Below, one piece after another: positions 1 to 5,538 of a stretch of DNA of 8,873 bases. The translations under genes and the position numbers were made by a program. The notes under the pieces are model-generated. The model ran no database searches and was not told the DNA's origin. It saw nothing but the letters and a program-made list of their open reading frames with translations. Source of the DNA: Arcobacter sp. (GTDB taxonomy: Bacteria; Campylobacterota; Campylobacteria; Campylobacterales; Arcobacteraceae); contig DAOVXU010000059.1 in the NCBI GenBank assembly GCA_030635995.1, forward strand, positions 1 to 8,873, given 5' to 3'. Positions within the stretch are counted from its first letter, which is position 1, and every line of letters begins with the position of its first letter.

Positions 1-1482
1 AACTTTTATCTCACCTGGGTATTGAACTTTATCCTCTATACTTTGAGCTATTGAAGTTGCTAATAATATAGATTCATCATCATTTACAAGTTTTGCATTT
101 ACAATTACTCTTATCTCTCTACCTGCATTTATTGCATATGCATTTATTACACCTTTATTCCCCATCGCAATTGTTTCAATATCTTCAACTCTTTTAAGGA
201 AACTTTGTAAAACTTCTCTTCTTGCCCCTGGTCTTGCAGCACTTAAAGCATCAGCAGCACAAACAGCAGCACTCTCAATACTAGTTGCTTCTTCATGTCC
301 ATGATGAGCATAAATAGCATTTATAACCTCTTCAGGTTCACCTAACTTTTTACATAAATCAGCTCCAATATCTACATGGCTACCTTTCATATCATGAGTT
401 AATGCTTTACCAATATCATGCAACAACCCTGCTCTTCTAGCTTTTATAGTATCACCACCCAATTGTGAAGCGATAAGCCCTGCTAAATATGCTACTTCAA
501 GTGTATGAGCTAAAGCATTTTGTCCATAACTTGCTCTATATCTAAGTCGTCCCACTAATTCAGTAAGTTCTGGGTGCATTGTAGTGATACCAAGTTCAAG
601 TAAAGTATCTTCACCCTCTTGTAAAGTACTATGCTCAAACTCTTTTTTAATCTTCGCATACATCTCTTCAATTCTAGCGGGTTGAATTCTACCATCTTCT
701 AGCAACTCTTCAAGAGTTTTTGTAGCTATTGCTCTTCTATAAAGATTGAAACTACTAATTGTAATAGTATTTGGAATATCTCCAATTATAATATCAACCC
801 CCATACACATCTCAAGAGCTTTTATATTTCGACCCTCTTTACCTATAATTTTACCCTTAGTTTCCTCATCAGGAAGTGGTATATTATTTGTAAGTCTTTC
901 CGCTGCAAACTCCCCTGCATATCTTGTAACAGCATGAGATAAAATATTTTGTATCTCTTTTTGAGTATTTTTTTGTGCCACTTTATACTCTTTTCTAAAA
1001 ATCGATGCGATTGTATCTCTTGAATCTTCTTTTACAAATTCAAGCATTTTATCTTTTGCTTCCTCTTTTGTAAGTCCACTTGCATTTTCTAAAACTTTTA
1101 AAACTTTTTCTAACTTTATTGTATATTCTTTCTCTTGAAATTCTAAATCTTTTGATAAAGATTCAATTTTGTTTTTTTCATTTGAGATAACTACTTTATC
1201 TTTTTTTATATGGTCCAACTCCTCTTGAATATGATGATTTACCTCTCTCTCTTTTTTTTCTATTTGAGTTCTTGCAACTCTAAACTCTTTATCAAACTCT
1301 TTTTTTGCATTTATTCTGGCATCATTTAAAAGATTTTTTGCTTCCACTTCAATAACTTTTGCTTGTGCTTTTGCTTGTTCGGTATATATCTCAAATTTTG
1401 CACTATTGATTTTTTTAGCAATTATAAAACCTACAACACTACTTAGTGCTGCAATTATAAATGCTCCTATTATTTGTTCCAT
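1..1482 (-). CDS. rny: Ribonuclease Y, 3' end cut by window edge
   Basis: Membrane-anchored endoribonuclease that starts mRNA decay. Translating the minus strand from the ATG at 1480-1482 gives 494 codons without a stop up to the window edge. The family is about 515-520 aa, so roughly 15-25 residues are missing. Domains in order: an N-terminal membrane segment (about residues 3-22); a long charged coiled coil rich in K, E and Q (about 25-180); a KH RNA-binding domain with GKIIGKEGRN at 210-219; and an HD phosphohydrolase domain with LLHDIGKA, where metal-binding H355-D356 are present. A further HHGHEE motif follows. The start is supported by AAGGAG at 1488-1493, five bases before the ATG. The KH domain reads IIGDIPN where many relatives have IIDDTP, a mild deviation. 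The gene lies downstream of the folate gene on the same strand, separated by an inserted inverted-repeat element. Family assignment is very secure from the KH plus HD arrangement. Confidence 0.96.
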   Translation of the reverse strand, partial: MEQIIGAFIIAALSSVVGFIIAKKINSAKFEIYTEQAKAQAKVIEVEAKNLLNDARINAKKEFDKEFRVARTQIEKKEREVNHHIQEELDHIKKDKVVISNEKNKIESLSKDLEFQEKEYTIKLEKVLKVLENASGLTKEEAKDKMLEFVKEDSRDTIASIFRKEYKVAQKNTQKEIQNILSHAVTRYAGEFAAERLTNNIPLPDEETKGKIIGKEGRNIKALEMCMGVDIIIGDIPNTITISSFNLYRRAIATKTLEELLEDGRIQPARIEEMYAKIKKEFEHSTLQEGEDTLLELGITTMHPELTELVGRLRYRASYGQNALAHTLEVAYLAGLIASQLGGDTIKARRAGLLHDIGKALTHDMKGSHVDIGADLCKKLGEPEEVINAIYAHHGHEEATSIESAAVCAADALSAARPGARREVLQSFLKRVEDIETIAMGNKGVINAYAINAGREIRVIVNAKLVNDDESILLATSIAQSIEDKVQYPGEIKV

Positions 1483-1487
1483 AATAT

Positions 1488-1493
1488 CTCCTT
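1488..1493 (-). promoter_or_regulatory. Ribosome binding site of rny
   Basis: The minus strand reads AAGGAG five bases before the rny ATG, a near-ideal Shine-Dalgarno sequence. It fixes the start at 1482. The inverted-repeat element upstream (with its TA boundary at 1500-1501) ends only six bases from this site, so a folded transcript of the element would place a stable stem directly beside it. Confidence 0.85.
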
Positions 1494-1499
1494 ATTTGT

Positions 1500-1533
1500 T
1501 AAGTAGTACCAAACAATTAAACACTAGTAAAGT
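1500..1533 (+). repeat. Left terminal inverted repeat (with TA)
   Basis: The arm begins TAAGTAGTACCAAAC and matches the reverse complement of 1717-1750 at 33 of 34 positions. It ends just upstream of the rny ribosome binding site on the minus strand. Confidence 0.88.
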
Positions 1534-1574
1534 GGTTTTAGAATTGTCCTAGTGGTTTTTTTAAAATTTGAAGG

Positions 1575-1587
1575 TGTACATCGTACA
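1575..1587. repeat. Short palindrome TGTAC-ATC-GTACA inside the element
   Basis: A 5-bp inverted repeat with a 3-base spacer, followed by ATCGAT, so that GTACATC also occurs as a tandem direct repeat. It directly adjoins the left subterminal TGAAGGT motif and has no mirror copy on the right side. It could be a protein-binding site or a relic of the parent transposon. No function can be assigned. Confidence 0.4.
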
Positions 1588-1616
1588 TCGATAATTTTAA
1601 AAGAAGCAATAGGATA

Positions 1617-1622
1617 ATTATA
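1617..1622 (-). promoter_or_regulatory. Candidate -10 box reading out of the element toward rny
   Basis: The minus strand carries a perfect TATAAT in the centre of the element, about 135 bases upstream of the rny start. No good TTGACA-like -35 is visible, although Campylobacterota promoters often lack one. In DNA this AT-rich such hexamers occur often by chance, so this is a weak candidate for an element-borne promoter of rny. Confidence 0.25.
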
Positions 1623-1703
1623 AGACCATCTTAATACTATTAGCTTAAAAAAGATATTCGATTTGCAGAAGCAAACCTTCATATATTTTTCAAACTACTA
1701 GCA

Positions 1704-2282
1704 TCAAGCTTGTCTTACTTTACTAGCGTTTAATTGTTTGGTACTACTTATAATATAATCTGCTTTTATATCATGTTTTAAGGTCAAAATATTTGTAGCT
1801 TTACACGAACAAAGTTGTGTAAATATTGTTTTTGGTCTCTTTTTCAATGAAGAAAAAAATCTATCATAAAATCCAACACCAAATCCAACTCTTCTAAAAC
1901 TCTCATCATAGCCTATAATAGGTACTATTGCTAAATCTAAATTTACTTTATAACTAAAATTTGAAAAATTTGGTTCTTTTATCTTATATTTTTTGGTCTT
2001 TAAAGGTAATCTAAAAGGTACTATTTTTAAACTATCTCCAACCATATAAGGTACAAATATCTTATAATTTCTCTCTTTTCTTAGACCATTTATAAGTGGT
2101 CTAATATCAACTTCCATATCTAAAGGTAGATATAAAAGTATATTTTTTGGTTTTTCAAATTTTATTATTTTTAATATCTCATTTGAGATATATTTATCTT
2201 TTTTTAACTTTGAGGTTTTACTACAAAATTTTAACTTTTTAATACAATCTTTTCTAAAATCACTCTTAGTGATAATTTTCAT
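1704..2282 (-). CDS. 5-formyltetrahydrofolate cyclo-ligase family protein
   Basis: Predicted cytosolic MTHF synthetase, which uses ATP to convert 5-formyl-THF to 5,10-methenyl-THF and so returns it to the one-carbon pool. At 192 aa it is of normal length for the family (about 180-210). Visible landmarks are the basic N-terminus with SDFRKDCIKKL, YLPLDMEVDIRPLI at 51-64, KEP at 102-104, DLAIVP at 116-121, and the signature RRVGFGVGFYDRFF at 130-143, equivalent to the G-x-G-x-GYYD ATP/substrate loop. The start at 2282 has GAGG at 2291-2294, eight bases upstream. The last 14 residues (179-192, SSTKQLNASKVRQA) and the TGA stop are encoded by the right arm of the inserted element, so the native C-terminus has been replaced just after DYII. 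The catalytic core is intact, so activity is probably retained. The gene is divergent from the lipoprotein gene and lies upstream of rny. Confidence 0.88.
   Translation of the reverse strand: MKIITKSDFRKDCIKKLKFCSKTSKLKKDKYISNEILKIIKFEKPKNILLYLPLDMEVDIRPLINGLRKERNYKIFVPYMVGDSLKIVPFRLPLKTKKYKIKEPNFSNFSYKVNLDLAIVPIIGYDESFRRVGFGVGFYDRFFSSLKKRPKTIFTQLCSCKATNILTLKHDIKADYIISSTKQLNASKVRQA
1717..1750 (-). repeat. Right terminal inverted repeat (with TA)
   Basis: This is the partner of the arm at 1500-1533, with the single mismatch at 1727. It lies wholly inside the reading frame of the folate gene, which is read through it as SSTKQLNASK. The element boundary at 1748/1749 falls exactly between codons 178 and 179. 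Confidence 0.88.
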
Positions 2283-2296
2283 TTTTTAAGCCTCGT

Positions 2297-2311
2297 TTGG
2301 ATAAAATCCAA
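2297..2311. promoter_or_regulatory. Perfect inverted repeat and candidate -10 in the divergent promoter region
   Basis: TTGGAT-AAA-ATCCAA is a 6-bp palindrome with a 3-base spacer in the 56-bp gap between two divergent genes. It contains TAAAAT at 2302-2307, a plausible plus-strand -10 box that would give the lipoprotein gene a leader of about 25 bases. On the minus strand a second TAAAAT lies at 2317-2322 and could serve the folate gene. The palindrome could therefore be an operator covering a -10 box, or a coincidence of extended -10 composition. No -35 is clear for either. Confidence 0.4.
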
Positions 2312-2338
2312 GTTATATTTTACCAAAAGGAAATAAAA

Positions 2339-2917
2339 ATGAAGATTAAAAAACTTACAATATTATCAATATTAACAGTAGCATTATTCACAGGTTGTGA
2401 TAAAAAAGAGGAAATCAACGAAAACATAGTTGCTCCAACAGCTAAAGTGGCTCAAGAAACTACAAAAAAAAGCCAATTACCTACATTTCATTTAACAACA
2501 ACAACTGGCAAACCAATCACAATTGAAGTGACTAAAAAGAATTGGGTTTTTAAAGAATATCCAAATAAAGTTATATTATTAAACTTTTTTGCAACTTGGT
2601 GTCCACCTTGTAAAGCAGAGATACCACACTTAAATAACTTGCAAACAAAATATAACAATGATTTCCAAGTAATATCTATACTTGTAGAACAAGATAAACC
2701 AAATAGTGAAGCAAATAAATTTATAAAAGATAATAAGATTATATACCCTATTACAAATTCAAAAGAAAATTTTAAATTAGCAAATGCAGTTGGTGGAGTA
2801 AGTTCAATACCAGCAATGTTTATGTTCAATAAACAGGGTTTCGTTGTACAAAATTATGTAGGTGCAGTGCATGAAGAGGTTCTTGAAAGTGATATTAAAA
2901 AAGCAATGAAACACTAA
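2339..2917 (+). CDS. TlpA/ResA-like thioredoxin-fold lipoprotein
   Basis: Membrane-tethered thiol-disulfide oxidoreductase of 192 aa, expected to face the periplasm. The N-terminus MKIKKL followed by a hydrophobic stretch and LFTGC is a lipoprotein signal, with C20 as the lipidated residue. A polar linker follows (about 21-45), then a TlpA/AhpC-TSA-like thioredoxin domain (about 46-192). The active site is ATWCPPCK with redox cysteines C88 and C91, and the cis-proline is in SSIPAMF (P158). The start chosen is the ATG at 2339 with AAAAGGA at 2325-2331. An in-frame ATG at 2297 would add 14 residues in front of the signal peptide, has no ribosome site and lies in the promoter palindrome. The WCPPC motif fits reductases of cytochrome c maturation or general disulfide reduction, but the client is unknown. 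It is the first gene of the rightward cluster, four bases before ftsY. Confidence 0.9.
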   Translation: MKIKKLTILSILTVALFTGCDKKEEINENIVAPTAKVAQETTKKSQLPTFHLTTTTGKPITIEVTKKNWVFKEYPNKVILLNFFATWCPPCKAEIPHLNNLQTKYNNDFQVISILVEQDKPNSEANKFIKDNKIIYPITNSKENFKLANAVGGVSSIPAMFMFNKQGFVVQNYVGAVHEEVLESDIKKAMKH

Positions 2918-2921
2918 ATCA

Positions 2922-3947
2922 ATGTTTAGTTTTTTTAAAAAAAAACCCAAAGAGGAAGAGATAATTGAAGAAAAGATAGTTGAAGCTATTGAACCTGATA
3001 TTATTAAATCTAATGAAATAATTCAAGATATTATTGAAAAAAAAGAAGAGATTGTAGAGATTGAACAAGTAACAAAAGAGAAAGGTTTCTTTGCTCGTGC
3101 CTTAGAAAAAACTATAAATAACTTCACTTCAATAGTTCCTAAAAAACAAGAAAAAATCTCTTTTGATATAGTTGAAGAGTTATTAATCGAATCAGATATG
3201 GAATATGAAATAGTAGAACTTGCTATGGATGGATTGCCAGATATGGTTACAAAAGATCAACTTAGACATAGACTTATATCACTATTTGAACACGCACCTG
3301 ATATAGATACTTCTAATCTACCACAACCATATGTACAACTAATTATTGGAGTAAATGGAGCAGGTAAAACTACAACTATTGCAAAACTTGCTTCTCGATA
3401 TAAAAAAGCTGGCAAAAAAGTTATATTAGGAGCTGGAGATACATTTAGAGCTGCTGCAATTGAACAACTTTCTACTTGGGCAGGAAAATTAGAAGTTCCA
3501 ATTATAAAAACAAAACAAGGACACGATCCTAGTGCTGTTGCATATGATACTATCCATTCAGCAGTTGCAAAAAACTTTGACCATTGTATAATAGATACAG
3601 CAGGAAGACTTCAAACTCAAACTCACTTAAATAAAGAGTTACAAAAAATCGTAAAGGTATGTAATAAAGCATATGAAGGCTCTCCTCATCAAAAATTGAT
3701 GATACTAGATGGTACACAAGGAAATAGTGCAATAGCCCAAGCAAAAGCATTTAATGAGATGGTTGGAATAGATGGAATAATTGTAACAAAACTAGATGGT
3801 ACAAGTAAAGGTGGAGCATTATTTTCAATATCAAACCAACTAGAACTTCCTATACTATTTGTAGGAATCGGTGAAAAAGCTGATGATTTAATAGAGTTTA
3901 ATCCAGATGAATTTGTGGATGGATTACTTGATGGGATTTATTTATAA
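2922..3947 (+). CDS. ftsY: Signal recognition particle receptor FtsY
   Basis: SRP-family GTPase at the inner membrane that receives ribosome-SRP complexes and hands nascent membrane proteins to SecYEG. It has 341 aa. The N-terminal 55 residues are short and highly acidic, a reduced A domain. The helical N domain covers about 56-135 and the G domain 136-341. GTPase motifs are complete: G1 GVNGAGKTT (143-151), the insertion-box motif DTFRAAA (173-179), G3 DTAGR (225-229), G4 TKLDG (289-293) and the closing GIGEKADDL (315-323). DTFRAAAIEQL and the acidic N-terminus separate it from Ffh, which would carry a C-terminal methionine-rich M domain, and from FlhF. The ATG at 2922 lies four bases after the lipoprotein stop, with no clear Shine-Dalgarno, which suggests translational coupling with the upstream gene. 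Confidence 0.97.
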   Translation: MFSFFKKKPKEEEIIEEKIVEAIEPDIIKSNEIIQDIIEKKEEIVEIEQVTKEKGFFARALEKTINNFTSIVPKKQEKISFDIVEELLIESDMEYEIVELAMDGLPDMVTKDQLRHRLISLFEHAPDIDTSNLPQPYVQLIIGVNGAGKTTTIAKLASRYKKAGKKVILGAGDTFRAAAIEQLSTWAGKLEVPIIKTKQGHDPSAVAYDTIHSAVAKNFDHCIIDTAGRLQTQTHLNKELQKIVKVCNKAYEGSPHQKLMILDGTQGNSAIAQAKAFNEMVGIDGIIVTKLDGTSKGGALFSISNQLELPILFVGIGEKADDLIEFNPDEFVDGLLDGIYL

Positions 3948-3959
3948 AATAACTATACT

Positions 3960-5204
3960 ATGATTGAGCCACTCCCTTTAGCAAAAGATAAAAAAGGGTG
4001 GTTTATCATAATAGCGATACTTACTACAATTTTTCTTTTAAATATACTTTATGAATATATCAAATTTAAAGATTTTAAAGCAGAAGAGATATATACTACA
4101 AAAGCTCAAATATTAAATATCTATCCCAAAATAAACTATAAAGTTTTAAAACTTCAATCTTCCGATATAACATTTTTTACTTCTACAAAAGAAGTTTTAA
4201 ATTTTAAAAAATTACAATTTATAGATATCACAATAGTAACTAAAAAAATAACTTTCATAGAGTATATAAAAGGTTTTTATGCACTTAGTTTTAATATAAA
4301 TCAACTTAAAATTAAACAAACAAATATAGATAAACTATCACAAAATATATCTGCTCAACATCAAAATAAAAATATAGGGGAACTATTTAATGCTCTATTT
4401 TTTGCAATACCTGCTTCAAAAGAGATAAAAGATATTTGTGCAATTTATGGGGTATCCCATCTTATTGCTATAAGTGGTTTTCATCTTGGTGTATTATCTT
4501 TTGTATTGTATTGGATATTATATATTTTTTATACTCCAATTAAAAGAAAATATTTTCCATATAGAAATACTAAATTTGACATACTTATAATCACCTCAAT
4601 ATTTTTATTTTTTTATTTACTTTTTTTAGGATTAGTACCATCACTTTTAAGAGCATTTATTATGTTTATATTTGGTATATTTTTTCTTCGTTCTAATATA
4701 AAAATATTATCATTTCAAACTTTAGCATTAGTTGTGATGTTAATAATTGCAGTTTTCCCTAAACTATTATTTTCTTTATCATTATGGTTTAGTGTTGCTG
4801 GAGTATTTTATATATTTTTATTTTTACAATATTTTAAAAATCTCAATAAAATAGCTCAATTCTTTTTATTTAATATTTGGATATATTTAGTAATGAACCC
4901 TGTTACACATTTTTTCTTTGGAACTTTATCGATAGTACAATTATACTCTCCAATATTTACCATTGGATTTAGTTTATTTTATCCCCTTGAACTATTTTTA
5001 CATATTATAAATTATGGAAATTTATTTGATAGTAATATTATCTCTTGGGTTAATTCAAATCCTACTTATAAAGATATTTTTACACCATTGTGGGTATTTA
5101 TCCCTTATATTATAATTAGCTTTTTATCTATAAATTATATTAGTTGGTTTAAAGTTTTAAATATAAGTTTTGTAGTTTTTAATTTATGGTTATTTTTGAG
5201 TTAA
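3960..5204 (+). CDS. comEC: ComEC/Rec2-family DNA uptake channel, competence domain only
   Basis: Predicted polytopic inner-membrane protein that passes single-stranded DNA into the cytoplasm during natural transformation. It has 414 aa. An N-terminal membrane segment (about 14-30) is followed by an extracytoplasmic beta-rich region (about 40-130) and then the competence domain with about seven or more hydrophobic segments (about 145-412). The family signatures are SHLIAISGFHLG at 166-177 and PSLLRAFIM at 227-235, with LSLWFSVAGV at about 273-282. It ends after the membrane region and lacks the C-terminal metallo-beta-lactamase-like nuclease domain of the roughly 750-aa Bacillus and Neisseria forms. 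To my knowledge Campylobacter and Helicobacter also have this short form, so this is not a truncation. It starts 12 bases after ftsY with no visible Shine-Dalgarno and probably belongs to the same transcript. Its last 15 bases overlap the convergent ankyrin gene. Confidence 0.9.
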   Translation: MIEPLPLAKDKKGWFIIIAILTTIFLLNILYEYIKFKDFKAEEIYTTKAQILNIYPKINYKVLKLQSSDITFFTSTKEVLNFKKLQFIDITIVTKKITFIEYIKGFYALSFNINQLKIKQTNIDKLSQNISAQHQNKNIGELFNALFFAIPASKEIKDICAIYGVSHLIAISGFHLGVLSFVLYWILYIFYTPIKRKYFPYRNTKFDILIITSIFLFFYLLFLGLVPSLLRAFIMFIFGIFFLRSNIKILSFQTLALVVMLIIAVFPKLLFSLSLWFSVAGVFYIFLFLQYFKNLNKIAQFFLFNIWIYLVMNPVTHFFFGTLSIVQLYSPIFTIGFSLFYPLELFLHIINYGNLFDSNIISWVNSNPTYKDIFTPLWVFIPYIIISFLSINYISWFKVLNISFVVFNLWLFLS

Positions 5205-5534
5205 AAAGAATTTCTTGTCTTTATCTTGCATATCAAAGAAATTTGTAATCTCTTTAAAATCATTATGTATCGCTAACATATAAATTTCATCTGAAATTGT
5301 AGCACCACCATCAAATAATGTTTTTACACCATTAATATTATTTACCGATGTTGCATAATATAGTGCCGTATAGTTAAATTTATCTTTTTGATTTATATTC
5401 TCTACTTGTTTTATAAGAAGTTTTATAAGTGTTGTGTCATCATTTTGTGCAACTTTCATAAGAGGGGTAATTCCATCTTCATCACAAAAATCAAAATTTG
5501 CCCCCTCATTTATCAACTCATATAGTTCTAGCAT
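5190..5534 (-). CDS. Small ankyrin-repeat protein downstream of gltD
   Basis: Protein of 114 aa with no signal peptide or membrane segment, probably cytosolic. Ankyrin-type helix pairs are visible: a partial first repeat (LYELINEGANF, 4-14), a clear repeat from about 17 with DGITPLMKVAQ and LIKLLIKQ, another from about 51 with YTALYYATSVNNINGVKTLFDGGA, and a divergent C-terminal cap (about 81-105). Such repeats usually bind other proteins, and no catalytic domain is present. The ATG lies four bases past the gltD stop with no evident Shine-Dalgarno, so it is probably translated by coupling as the third gene of a gltB-gltD-ankyrin transcript. A role linked to glutamate synthase is inferred from position only. 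Its 3' end overlaps the end of comEC on the opposite strand by 15 bp. Confidence 0.8.
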   Translation of the reverse strand: MLELYELINEGANFDFCDEDGITPLMKVAQNDDTTLIKLLIKQVENINQKDKFNYTALYYATSVNNINGVKTLFDGGATISDEIYMLAIHNDFKEITNFFDMQDKDKKFFLTQK

Positions 5535-5538
5535 AAAT

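Larger units (their letters stand above)
1502..1748. mobile_element. MITE-like inverted-repeat element, 247 bp, bounded by TA
   Basis: Short non-autonomous element, inferred from structure alone. The outer 34 bases at 1500-1533 and 1717-1750 (including the flanking TA on each side) are reverse complements with one mismatch, A1523 against C1727. Inside these arms, two further motifs are mirrored at matching distances: CTAGTGGTTT at 1549-1558 with the complement of CTAGTAGTTT at 1692-1701, and TGAAGGT at 1569-1575 with its exact complement at 1675-1681. The interior has no convincing open reading frame. The boundaries at TA would fit the TA target duplication of IS630/Tc1-mariner transposons, but TA is self-complementary and could simply be part of the repeat. 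The right arm runs into the 3' end of the folate gene and supplies its last 14 codons and stop, as expected for an insertion. The alternative is a native structured RNA or regulatory hairpin. No transposase is present in the window, so the family is unassigned. Confidence 0.7.

Noticed and set aside
746..937. Open frame of 63 codons on the plus strand
   Set aside because: It is antisense to the conserved KH region of rny, has no family resemblance and no ribosome site.
1561..1680. Remnant transposase reading frame inside the inverted-repeat element
   Set aside because: All frames I read are broken by stops within a few dozen codons and show no recognisable transposase motif.
2297..2338. Upstream ATG extending the lipoprotein by 14 residues
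   Set aside because: It would put a polar stretch before a standard lipoprotein signal, lacks a ribosome site, and overlaps the promoter palindrome. The ATG at 2339 has a good AAAAGGA.
2488..2829. Open frame of 113 codons on the minus strand
   Set aside because: It is fully antisense to the thioredoxin domain with its WCPPC motif, which is clearly the coding strand.
3550..3750. Open frame of 66 codons on the minus strand
   Set aside because: It is antisense to the ftsY GTPase domain. Its hydrophobic composition is a by-product of the opposite frame.
3960..5204. comEC as a truncated pseudogene because it lacks the nuclease-like domain
   Set aside because: Both competence-domain signatures are intact, and the short form is usual in Campylobacter and Helicobacter as far as I know.
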